DNA from: UBA6136 sp964344495
GTDB lineage: Bacteria > Pseudomonadota > Gammaproteobacteria > Methylococcales > Methylococcaceae
Reading direction: 5' to 3'
Assembly: GCA_964344495.1 (NCBI GenBank)
Contig: CAYFNI010000006.1
Coordinates: 1 to 40,329 of the forward strand
DNA: 40,329 bases
A program made the translations under genes and the position numbers. Under the pieces are notes generated by a model. The model saw nothing but the letters and a program-made list of their open reading frames with translations, did no database searches and had not been told where the DNA came from. Positions 1 through 7,416 of this stretch are shown here, one piece after another. Within the stretch, counting starts at the first letter, position 1. Each line of letters starts with the position of its first letter.

Positions 1-140
1 CCCTGCAAGTCCGTCATTGGCAGTCCGGATCTCTACCAACACCCCCACTGCCCTCGCGGGAACTCTTGCCGTTCGGCATCTCTAAGCTTACGATTTCTGA
101 GTACATCCCAAAAAAACTATAAGCAAACGGATGACGGCAC
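1..140. other. Upstream non-coding edge of window
   Basis: No convincing coding frame is visible here. The stretch ends just before the first gene and contains an A-rich run around 110-120, but no clear promoter hexamers or strong ribosome-binding site. The region continues outside the window. Confidence 0.4.
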
Positions 141-2813
141 ATGCTTTCTCCCTTCGGATCTCCCTTCCCCGCTGATCTCCGCGCGGGCCGCCACAGTGCG
201 GTTCGAGCCTGGTTGCCGTGGGCACGCCTGTTCCTCCTGCTCTGCCTGGGGCTCGGCTGCACCGAGGTGCTGGCGCATGAGCGCTGGATTCTGAGCGAGG
301 CTCAAATTCAGGAATGGGCCGCCAAGCCGATGCCGGAGCTCTGGTCGACGCTGGGCTGGATCAACGGGCTTTTGCTGCTTGGCTTCGCGGCGTTCACCGC
401 CGGCTGGATCCGGCTGGGCTTTACCGGCGCCCGCGAGCTGTTCCCCGATCTGCAGGCGCGGCTGTCGTCGTATGGCTATCTGGTGGCGCCGCTGATTCGC
501 TTCTGTCTGGCGTGGGTGTTGATTTCTTCGGCCTTCGGCCTTGAGCCGCGCTTCAGCGTCGAGATGTCGACCTCGCCGACGCTGTTCGCGCCGGATCTGG
601 AGCTGAGCGTGTTCCCGCCGATGCTATGGCTGCGCTGGGTCGAGCTGGCCATCGGCGTGGGGTTCCTGTTTGGGATTTATGTCCGGGTCTGCGCCGCGGT
701 CCTGCTGGTGCTGGCCTTGCTCGGCACGCTGATCTTTCAGTCCGCCATCTACGCCTATGCCGGCGCGCTGGTGGGGGTGGGCATTTATCTGCTGTGTCAG
801 GGACCCGGCAGTTACTTCCTGCCGCTGCCGACGCATCCGGCCCTGGCCGAGCTGCAAACGGACCTGAGCCGGGTGCCGCGGGCCCGGGCACAGGCGATCA
901 TGCGGGTGCTGACCGGCATCAACATCTTCTATCTGGCGGTGGCCTACAAGGTGATGCAACCGAACCTGAGCATCGCCATCCTGACCGTGCATGACATCCG
1001 CCTGTTCGGGCTGCCGCCGGATGTGTCGACGCTGGTGATGACGCTGGTCGAGTTTACCTCGGGCATTCTGATCATGGCCGGGATTCTGTTGCGACCGCTG
1101 GCGCTGTTTTTCCTTGGGGCGTTCCTGATGTTCGCCTCGATGCTGCCCGAAAGCTGGATGTCTCATGCGCTGTTCTACGGGGTGATGTTTTCTTTCCTTT
1201 TCAACGGAGCCGGACGATTTGCCATGCCAGAAGCCAAAGACAAGAAAAGCCGCATCGTGATCGTGGGGGGGACTGTGGCGGGGATTCACGCCGCAATGAA
1301 GATCGAGCGCCTGATCGGCCAGTTCACGAACGTGGAGTTGACGCTGATCAGCGACCAGCCGAATGTGCTGTTCTATCCCCTGCTGCCGGAGGTGATCGGC
1401 GGCAGCATGCAGCCGGGCAATGCGGTGAATCCGATCCGGCGCATTCTCCCGCAGACGCGGGTGTTGCTGGGCGAGGTTCAGGCTATCGACACCCAGGACC
1501 GGCGCGTCACGGTGCGCACCACCGACGGGCACGACCGCGAGGTGGCTTACGACGAGCTGATCCTGGCGCAGTTCCTGATTCCGAACCTGAACCGCTACCC
1601 CGGTCTGCTGGCGCATGCGAGCCCGATCAATGCGGTCGGCGACGCGCTGTATATCCGCAAGCAGATCATGACCAATGTCGAGAAAGCGGAACTGGAGGAG
1701 TCGCCAGAGCAACGCCGGCGACTGCTGACCTTTGCGGTGATCGGGTCGGGCCAGCGGGCCTGCGGAACGGCCGAGGAAATCGCGGCCATGCTGGAGACGG
1801 CGAAGCGGTCCTATGGCGTGCTGGAGACGGAGGGCTGGCAGATTCTCCTCTACGAGGACACGCGCGTTGCGTTCAGTGATTTCGAGGCGGGCATCCGGCC
1901 GCAGGTGGAACGCTCGCTGCAGCGGGCCGGGGTGACGATTTGCGACCATGTCGAGGTGAAGGCGGTCACTCAGGACAGCGTGGTGCTGGCCGATGACCAG
2001 CGTCAGCCGGTCGGTCTGGTGGTGAACAGTTGCTTCATGATGCCGTCGATCCGCATGGATGGCGAAACCCGGATCTGGCCGCTGCCAACCGACGCTACCC
2101 TCAAGGTTCAGGGGTTCGACCATGTCTGGGCTGCGGCAGCGCCAGAGGAGCAGCTTGAGGGCTACGACGGCCGCCGCCGCTATCTGACCACTTCGGACTG
2201 GATGGATCTGGGGCGTCAGGCCGGTCTGAACGCGTGGGCCGGTTCGCAGGCATTTGACCCGCAGGTGTTCCGATTCAAACAGCGCTTTGTCATCGCCTTC
2301 AACATGGGGCGGCAGTCGATTGCCCGTATTCTCGGCATCACCGCGACCGGCCTGCCGGCCTGGTTCTGCTCGCGCATCAGCAACCTGATGACGATGCCGG
2401 GCCTGGAACGCAACCTGCGCATCCTCATCGACTGGACGCTGGATGTGCCCTTCAGGGCCGACATCGCGGTATTGGCGCCGGAGATGTCGAGCCGTTTGCA
2501 GGTGCTGCACTTCGAGGCAGGGGATGAAATCATCCGTCAGGGCGAGGTCGGCGATACCGCCTATGTGCTCCGCTCCGGGCAGCTGGAAGTGCTGCGCAAT
2601 GGCAAGCGGGTCGGCGAGTTGGCGCCCGGTGATCTGTTCGGTGAGGTGGCCCTGTTCAAGCAATCCAAGCGAACCGCAACCGTTCGCTGCCTGACGCCGT
2701 GCGAGCTGACGGTGTTTGCCCGCGAGGATTTCGAGGCGCTGTCGGTTGGTTCGAGCAGTCTGGCCAAGGCGATTCGACAGCAGGCGAGCGAGCGGCTGAA
2801 GCGGTCGCGTTAA
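141..2813 (+). CDS. DoxX-like membrane domain / NDH-2-type FAD oxidoreductase / cyclic-nucleotide-binding domain fusion
   Basis: This 890-residue protein joins three modules. Residues 1-45 look like an export signal or first membrane segment ending near A-H-E. Residues 45 to about 360 carry several hydrophobic helices resembling DoxX-type membrane subunits. From residue 371 an R-I-V-I-V-G-G-T-V-A-G-I-H FAD-binding motif starts a type II NADH dehydrogenase-like flavoprotein. Its second dinucleotide motif (V-I-G-S-G-Q-R) lies near residue 533, and the amphipathic membrane-anchoring tail typical of that family (P-G-L-E-R-N-L-R) comes just before residue 775. Residues 785-885 form a cNMP-binding fold whose phosphate-binding cassette is intact (F-G-E-V-A-L, E835, R844, T845). 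The expected role is membrane-bound electron transfer to quinone, gated by cAMP or cGMP; substrate and direction are not visible. No good ribosome-binding site precedes the chosen ATG, so the start is tentative. The next gene encodes an adenylyl cyclase. Confidence 0.8.
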   Translation: MLSPFGSPFPADLRAGRHSAVRAWLPWARLFLLLCLGLGCTEVLAHERWILSEAQIQEWAAKPMPELWSTLGWINGLLLLGFAAFTAGWIRLGFTGARELFPDLQARLSSYGYLVAPLIRFCLAWVLISSAFGLEPRFSVEMSTSPTLFAPDLELSVFPPMLWLRWVELAIGVGFLFGIYVRVCAAVLLVLALLGTLIFQSAIYAYAGALVGVGIYLLCQGPGSYFLPLPTHPALAELQTDLSRVPRARAQAIMRVLTGINIFYLAVAYKVMQPNLSIAILTVHDIRLFGLPPDVSTLVMTLVEFTSGILIMAGILLRPLALFFLGAFLMFASMLPESWMSHALFYGVMFSFLFNGAGRFAMPEAKDKKSRIVIVGGTVAGIHAAMKIERLIGQFTNVELTLISDQPNVLFYPLLPEVIGGSMQPGNAVNPIRRILPQTRVLLGEVQAIDTQDRRVTVRTTDGHDREVAYDELILAQFLIPNLNRYPGLLAHASPINAVGDALYIRKQIMTNVEKAELEESPEQRRRLLTFAVIGSGQRACGTAEEIAAMLETAKRSYGVLETEGWQILLYEDTRVAFSDFEAGIRPQVERSLQRAGVTICDHVEVKAVTQDSVVLADDQRQPVGLVVNSCFMMPSIRMDGETRIWPLPTDATLKVQGFDHVWAAAAPEEQLEGYDGRRRYLTTSDWMDLGRQAGLNAWAGSQAFDPQVFRFKQRFVIAFNMGRQSIARILGITATGLPAWFCSRISNLMTMPGLERNLRILIDWTLDVPFRADIAVLAPEMSSRLQVLHFEAGDEIIRQGEVGDTAYVLRSGQLEVLRNGKRVGELAPGDLFGEVALFKQSKRTATVRCLTPCELTVFAREDFEALSVGSSSLAKAIRQQASERLKRSR

Positions 2814-2995
2814 TGTAACTCGGGCGACAGGCGCATTTACTGATTCGTTGGCGTGAACTAAAGCGACAGTACCGGAGTCCATGATGATGGCGACCCCGAG
2901 TATGCGAGGTGCGGGATAGACCTCTGAAAAGGCCATGGCACGTCAGCCAAGATGAGAAACGGGACGAAACCCGACGGTAAGCTGAGGAGAAAACC

Positions 2996-4102
2996 ATGAA
3001 GCGAATCATGTATATCAGCACGACGACTCGAAAGCTGAGCGCCGAGGAGGTCGAGGAGATCGGCCGCAAATCCACGGTCAACAATGCCAAGGTCGGCGTG
3101 ACCGGCGTTTTGCTGTCGGCGCATGAATTCTTCTTTCAGATCATCGAGGGCGAACCGGAGAACGTGGATCGGGTGCTGAACCGCATCCGCGGCGATGTGC
3201 GACACCGGGACATCCTGATCCTGAAAGCCGAGCACAATGTGAAGGAACGCTACTTCGCCAAGTGGTCGATGCGTACGGTACGGCTGGACGGTACCGGCGA
3301 CCTGCTGCTCGAAGCCATCCGCATCATGCTGGAAAACATCACCGAGTCGCACCGCATCATTGAACGCTACACCCAGCCGGCCGTGCTGGGATTCCTGACC
3401 GAGGGCATCAATCCGCTGACGGTTCCGGTTCGGAAAACCGAGGCAGTCGTGCTGTTCGCCGATATTGTCGCCTTTTCCCATTTATCGAACCTGTACCCGG
3501 TCGAGGAAGTGGCCGAACTGGTCAATCTGTTCCTCGAACTGAGCTCCACCACGATCGTGAAACACGGCGGTGAGGTGACCAAGTACGTGGGGGATTGTGT
3601 CGTTGCCCATTTCCCGCCGGAGCGAACCGATGCCGCGGTGGCAGCCTGTCTGGAGATTCTGGTGGCCTTGCAGGGGTTGCGGGAATCGGCCGACGGTTGC
3701 TGCCTGCAGGGGCTGCTTTACTGCGGCATCGGCCTGAGCAAGGGACCGGTGATTCAGGGCAACATCGGCTCATCCACCAAAATGGATTACACCGTGCTGG
3801 GTGACACCGTGAACCTGGCGGCGCGGCTGGAGGCTTCCACCCGTGCGGTCGGCAAGGCGCTGGCGATGAGCGATGCGGTCCGGGCCGCCTGCACCCAGGA
3901 CTGGCCCTTCAAGCTGGCGGGCGATTTTCAGCTGAAGGGCCAGACCCGGCCGCTGGAGGTCTACAGCCTGGATGATCCCGTGGTCGATGATTTCATGAAC
4001 TACGAGTCGATCATGCGCAAGGCGACCGACTTTTGCGGTTTGAAGACTCCTGATCAAGCCGCGGCAGAGGCCCGGCAGAATTCACCCGAGGGCACAGCAT
4101 GA
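2996..4102 (+). CDS. BLUF-domain photoactivated adenylyl cyclase (bPAC/BlaC-like)
   Basis: This 368-residue soluble protein has a blue-light-sensing BLUF domain (about 1-97), a linker (98-145) and a class III nucleotidyl cyclase domain (146-330). The flavin-pocket residues Y6, N30, Q48, W90 and M92 have the spacing known from AppA and Slr1694. In the cyclase, D156 and D200 are the metal-binding aspartates, K196 and D264 the adenine-selecting pair, and N273 and R277 the transition-state residues. As I recall Beggiatoa bPAC (about 350 residues), the selectivity residues are K197 and D265, one position away, and the linker before the cyclase (S-H-R, then G-I-N-P-L-T-V) is also shared. It should make cAMP from ATP under blue light. 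A GAGGAG ribosome-binding site lies about eight bases before the ATG. It lies 182 bp after the cNMP-binding oxidoreductase gene and 16 bp before the metallo-hydrolase gene. Confidence 0.95.
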   Translation: MKRIMYISTTTRKLSAEEVEEIGRKSTVNNAKVGVTGVLLSAHEFFFQIIEGEPENVDRVLNRIRGDVRHRDILILKAEHNVKERYFAKWSMRTVRLDGTGDLLLEAIRIMLENITESHRIIERYTQPAVLGFLTEGINPLTVPVRKTEAVVLFADIVAFSHLSNLYPVEEVAELVNLFLELSSTTIVKHGGEVTKYVGDCVVAHFPPERTDAAVAACLEILVALQGLRESADGCCLQGLLYCGIGLSKGPVIQGNIGSSTKMDYTVLGDTVNLAARLEASTRAVGKALAMSDAVRAACTQDWPFKLAGDFQLKGQTRPLEVYSLDDPVVDDFMNYESIMRKATDFCGLKTPDQAAAEARQNSPEGTA

Positions 4103-4118
4103 TCCGTGAGACCCCCTA

Positions 4119-5363
4119 ATGGCGACCGGCACAACCGATCTGTTCTGTCTGACTCGGGACAATGACCTGCTGTCGCGGCTCGCTCTCGGCGCTGCGGCAT
4201 CGCCTTACCGACTGGTGCCGCTCGATCCCGATGCGCCCATCCAGGCGTCCGTGGGCAAGCCGGCGTCTGCCATCGTGCTGGACTTTGAGAGTCTGGGCGA
4301 ACAAGGCCCGACGGCGCTGGCGGAGTTCAGGGCCTGCCCGTCGCCCGTGGGAGCGCCTGTCATTGTCCTCGTCCCATCGGATCAGCCCGCCGCCGTCGAA
4401 CAGGCCTATGCCCTGGGTGCGGACGAGGTGCTGGCCAAGGACTTCGGCTGGCCAACGCTGGTGCAGGCGATCCAGCAGGCCGGGCGCTTCCAGCTGTATT
4501 TCTGGGGGGTCCGGGGTACGTTGCCGGTCAGCGGCCGGCGGTACCTGAAGTATGGCGGCAACACGTCGTCGATCGGCCTGATGATGGGTCATCAGCGGCA
4601 ATTTGTATTCGATGCCGGAACCGGGCTCCGCAATCTCTCCCGGTATCTCATGAGCCAACATGATGGCCAGTTTGATGGCCGGTTATTCTTCACCCACCCG
4701 CATTGGGATCATCTGAATTGCCTGCCTTTTTTCCAGCCGCTGTTCCGGCCCCAGAACCGGATCAGCCTGATGGGCCCGCCGCAAGGCGAGTTGTCGTTCC
4801 GGAGCCTCATCGAGGGGCAGATGAACGGCATCTATTTCCCGATTCGGCCGGACAGTTTTCAGGCAGATGTCCGCATCGACGACATCGAGGCTGGCGAGCA
4901 TTGTTTCGATGGCATTTCCCTCAAGGCCCTGCGATTGGATCACCCGGGGCACTGTCTGGGCTATCGGGTGGATTACGCAGGCGCCTCGCTGGCCTACATC
5001 ACGGACAATGAACTGGGCGAGCGGGCGAGCGATGATGCCTACCTCGCTCGGCTGGCTGAATTTCTGCACGGGGTGACGGTGCTGATCCATGACACCTCCT
5101 ACTTTGATGACGAATACCCGCAACGGGAACGCTGGGGTCATTCGAGCGTCAGTCAGGCGGTGCGGCTCGCGGCCCGGTCCGGTGCCCGGACACTCTTTCT
5201 GTTTCACCACGACCCGGGGCACAGCGACCGTGACATCGACCACAAACTGACCGTGGCCCGGCAGTGCATGGACGACATCGGCGCCACGTTCGACTGCCAT
5301 AACGCACGCGAAGGGGAGGTATGGGACCTGAGAACGCTGCAGAAACTGAAAACGATTCGCTGA
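4119..5363 (+). CDS. Receiver-like domain plus metallo-beta-lactamase-fold hydrolase (possible cyclic-nucleotide phosphodiesterase)
   Basis: This 414-residue protein has an N-terminal receiver-like domain (about 5-120) with a candidate phospho-acceptor D55 and an A-D-E-V-L-A-K segment where the conserved lysine is expected. A metallo-beta-lactamase-fold domain follows from about residue 127 to the end. The di-metal motif H-P-H-W-D-H is at 193-198, preceded by Y-G-G-N-T-S-S and F-D-A-G-T-G. Later metal-binding candidates include the histidines of L-D-H-P-G-H, the aspartate of Y-I-T-D-N and an F-H-H-D-P segment. The fold group (COG1235-like) includes RNase Z-like, PhnP-like and class II cyclic-nucleotide phosphodiesterases, so the substrate is not fixed by sequence. 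The 16-bp spacing to the adenylyl cyclase gene makes cAMP hydrolysis a reasonable but unproven idea. No signal peptide is seen, so it should be cytoplasmic. Confidence 0.8.
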   Translation: MATGTTDLFCLTRDNDLLSRLALGAAASPYRLVPLDPDAPIQASVGKPASAIVLDFESLGEQGPTALAEFRACPSPVGAPVIVLVPSDQPAAVEQAYALGADEVLAKDFGWPTLVQAIQQAGRFQLYFWGVRGTLPVSGRRYLKYGGNTSSIGLMMGHQRQFVFDAGTGLRNLSRYLMSQHDGQFDGRLFFTHPHWDHLNCLPFFQPLFRPQNRISLMGPPQGELSFRSLIEGQMNGIYFPIRPDSFQADVRIDDIEAGEHCFDGISLKALRLDHPGHCLGYRVDYAGASLAYITDNELGERASDDAYLARLAEFLHGVTVLIHDTSYFDDEYPQRERWGHSSVSQAVRLAARSGARTLFLFHHDPGHSDRDIDHKLTVARQCMDDIGATFDCHNAREGEVWDLRTLQKLKTIR

Positions 5364-5439
5364 ACCTGTCGGACGACTGGCTTCGCCAAGGTTCACCCAG
5401 TCTGGAATATGATCACCATCAAACCGTGAGGATATCGCA

Positions 5440-5745
5440 ATGAAAACATCAACCTGGCTTGTTGCATCGTGTGTCGTGTTGGGTCTCTCGCAACCGGCGT
5501 TTGCCGATGAGGCGCTCGCCAAAAGCAAGGGCTGTCTGGGCTGCCATAGCGTGGACAAGGCCATTGTCGGCCCGGCCTACAAGGACGTGGCAAAGAAATA
5601 CGCCGGTCAGGATGTCGTCGATCAGCTGGCGCAAAAGGTCATGAAAGGCGGTGGCGGGGTGTGGGGCGGCATGGCCATGCCACCCAATGCAGTGACACCC
5701 GAAGAGGCCAAGAAGCTGGTGCAGTGGGTGCTGAGCCAGAAGTGA
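5440..5745 (+). CDS. Periplasmic class I cytochrome c (c551/c552 type)
   Basis: This 101-residue precursor has a Sec signal peptide cleaved after A-F-A (residue 22), giving a mature protein of about 79 residues, the size of Pseudomonas cytochrome c551. The haem-binding motif C-L-G-C-H is at 32-36, and the distal ligand is most likely M80 in M-A-M-P-P-N, matching the c551 pattern. It would carry electrons in the periplasm between a membrane complex and a terminal oxidase or reductase. A GAGGAT-like ribosome-binding site precedes the ATG. It lies 76 bp after the metallo-hydrolase gene and could be co-transcribed with it, but no terminator or promoter was clearly seen in the gap. Its redox partner is unknown. 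Confidence 0.92.
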   Translation: MKTSTWLVASCVVLGLSQPAFADEALAKSKGCLGCHSVDKAIVGPAYKDVAKKYAGQDVVDQLAQKVMKGGGGVWGGMAMPPNAVTPEEAKKLVQWVLSQK

Positions 5746-5893
5746 CAGAGCCATGCGATGCCTGACGGCCGGCATCGGGCACTGCGCCCGCGGGCCGGCC
5801 TTCGGGACCCGCAGCGTGAGCCCGCAGATCCCGCAGGCACCCGTGAGGGGCGATTTTTGAGCGCATCATCGCGGCGATGCCTGCGTCCGTGCC

Positions 5894-6394
5894 ATGTCGC
5901 AGGACACGCCTGACCCCGCCGCGCATGAGGCGTTCCTGCGCCGTGCCATCGCACTGTCTGCGCGGGCCGCCCTCGAGTATTGCACTGGCGGCGTATTCGG
6001 TGCCCTGATCGTCAAGGACGGCAAGATTGTCAGCGAAGGCATGAACCGTGTTGTGGCTAGCCATGACCCGACCTGGCACGCAGAGATGGAAGCCATACGC
6101 CTCGCCTGCATCACGCTGCAGCACTTCAAGCTGACTGGCTGTGTTCTCTACAGCTCGGCGGAACCCTGCCCGATGTGTCTGGCCGCCGCGTTCTGGGCCG
6201 ATATCGAGTGCATTTACTTCGCCGCAACGGTGGACGATGCGTTGCGCTATGGCGACTTCGATGACCGGTTCATCTATCGGCAACTTGCCCTTCCGGCCGG
6301 GCAACGTTCCATCCCCATGATCGGCCTGCTGCGTGAGGAGGCCGTGGACATCTGGAAGCAGTACCGGCAGAAGCCGGACCGAGTCCCGTACTGA
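5894..6394 (+). CDS. Nucleoside/guanine deaminase-like zinc enzyme
   Basis: This 166-residue cytidine-deaminase-fold protein has the zinc motif H62-A-E64 and P-C-P-M-C with C92 and C95. The glutamate is the expected proton shuttle and His/Cys/Cys the zinc ligands. The P-C-P-M-C-L-A-A-A-F-W-A segment and the C-terminal D-D-R-F-I-Y followed by I-P-M resemble Bacillus GuaD (guanine to xanthine plus ammonia) more than TadA, which normally carries a C-S motif and a tRNA-binding tail. The likely function is purine-base salvage or catabolism, but other small-molecule deaminations are possible. The ribosome-binding site is weak, so the start is less certain. It is separated from the cytochrome gene by 148 bp and appears to be transcribed alone. 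Confidence 0.85.
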   Translation: MSQDTPDPAAHEAFLRRAIALSARAALEYCTGGVFGALIVKDGKIVSEGMNRVVASHDPTWHAEMEAIRLACITLQHFKLTGCVLYSSAEPCPMCLAAAFWADIECIYFAATVDDALRYGDFDDRFIYRQLALPAGQRSIPMIGLLREEAVDIWKQYRQKPDRVPY

Positions 6395-6637
6395 GGGCGG
6401 GATCGCTTGCCTAGGGAATGACGCGGATGGTGGCAATAGCGTGCTGCGTTAACCTGACCCCGGTGCGTGAAGACCGGAAAATCCTGAACCGGCAGCGGAT
6501 TTTGGAGTAAACACCCAACCCGAAGAATGCGTGAGCGCGGGTCACGCCACGCACCCCTCCATCAAAGCCAGGTAATCCCAGGCATATCTCGGCACGATCC
6601 CGCCTGTCCGGCTCCCAGGCAGCTGCGTTATTGCGCG

Positions 6638-6796
6638 TCAAACGGCAAGTAGCGCCACCAGACGACTAGACCCCAACAACAGACCCAGCATGTAAAGATG
6701 ATTCAGTACCGCGGAGCGGGTCTGAAGCACGGGATCGATCAGGAACCAGAGGGGGAAAAACAGCAGCAGGGTAAAGAACACATGTAACGTTGTCAT
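6638..6796 (-). CDS. Small two-helix membrane protein, 52 aa
   Basis: A 52-codon frame runs from an ATG at 6796 to TGA at 6638-6640. A strong GGGAGG ribosome-binding site lies about six bases upstream. The product starts M-T-T-L-H-V-F-F-T-L and has two hydrophobic segments (about 5-20 and 32-51) separated by a short polar turn (D-P-V-L-Q-T-R-S). This is the layout of a hairpin inner-membrane miniprotein. I do not recognise the family. The neighbours (a deaminase and, across 400 bp, another miniprotein and citrate synthase) give no functional clue. The ribosome-binding site and clean hydrophobic pattern are the support for it being real. Confidence 0.5.
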   Translation of the reverse strand: MTTLHVFFTLLLFFPLWFLIDPVLQTRSAVLNHLYMLGLLLGSSRLVALLAV

Positions 6797-7199
6797 GGCC
6801 AACCTCCCGATGAAGAGCGCTTAACGCGGGTTTCACTCACGAATAAAGCAGCAAAAAACTGGCCAACTCTGTCCACTACCCGCCCATCACCCCCACCGAT
6901 CCCGGATGGGTCACTCCCTGTATTTTGCCGCTGAAGCCCCTTCCACGCCCGGCTTGCAGCGCCTCGGCCTGACTCAAACGCACCCCGCCCGCAGGGCCAC
7001 CCAACGGCGCTCATGCCGGGGGAGCCAACGCCCCGGACCCAGACATGCGCGCCAGATTGACACTTTTAGCGCACCAATCAATGGCATCAACAAATATTAC
7101 TCACAATCAGGAAACAATCATTCTGCCGTCTGACGGCTGGCGCCGGGCAGCAAACGCGTTCATCGTTAAGCGGTCATCCATTCAAAACGAGGATTAACC
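6797..7199. other. Intergenic region between two divergent small membrane-protein genes
   Basis: This 403-bp stretch separates two oppositely oriented miniprotein genes and should hold their promoters. A perfect TTGACA hexamer occurs at 7057-7062, but no good -10 box follows at the usual spacing. The 3' part (about 7060-7135) is clearly more AT-rich than its surroundings, as expected of a promoter or regulatory region. I see no coding frame with plausible codon use. Confidence 0.35.
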
Positions 7200-7298
7200 A
7201 TGGATATGCTGAGTTCGATTGTCATCGGCTCCATGATCTTGAGCGTGATTTTGCTGGTCTGGGCGATCATCAAATCCGTCCATCAATTGGAGGATTGA
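7200..7298 (+). CDS. Single-pass membrane miniprotein, 32 aa
   Basis: A 32-codon frame starts with ATG at 7200 and ends with TGA at 7296-7298. An ACGAGG ribosome-binding site lies about six bases upstream. The product begins M-D-M-L-S-S-I-V-I-G, has one hydrophobic helix (about 5-24) and ends in a polar, charged tail (K-S-V-H-Q-L-E-D). The size and shape match small accessory subunits of respiratory complexes or other membrane miniproteins, but it does not match CydX or CcoQ sequences that I can recall. It lies 118 bp before gltA in the same direction. Confidence 0.5.
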   Translation: MDMLSSIVIGSMILSVILLVWAIIKSVHQLED

Positions 7299-7416
7299 CA
7301 CGCGCTGGCTGCATCACCCGGACTGAATCAACCCGGAACCCCGATCTGCGACGACCACACCCTGCGCCGCCGCCACAGCAGTCGGTCGCTCGCTCTGACT
7401 ACACGAGGAACACCCC

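Noticed and set aside
1..140. CRP-binding site upstream of the cNMP-binding redox gene
   Set aside because: I looked for TGTGA-N6-TCACA because of the cAMP context and found no acceptable match.
624..2936. A 770-codon open frame antisense to the redox fusion gene
   Set aside because: It lies opposite a gene with clear FAD and cNMP motifs. The translation is rich in Arg, His and Gln with no domain, as expected for the complement of GC-rich codons.
6411..6641. A 76-codon minus-strand frame next to the 52-codon miniprotein
   Set aside because: It lacks a ribosome-binding site, has atypical composition and overlaps the end of the better-supported small gene.
7078..7092. Possible FNR/CRP-type site (ATCAA N4 ATCAA)
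   Set aside because: It is a direct repeat, not the required inverted TTGAT-N4-ATCAA, so binding is not supported.
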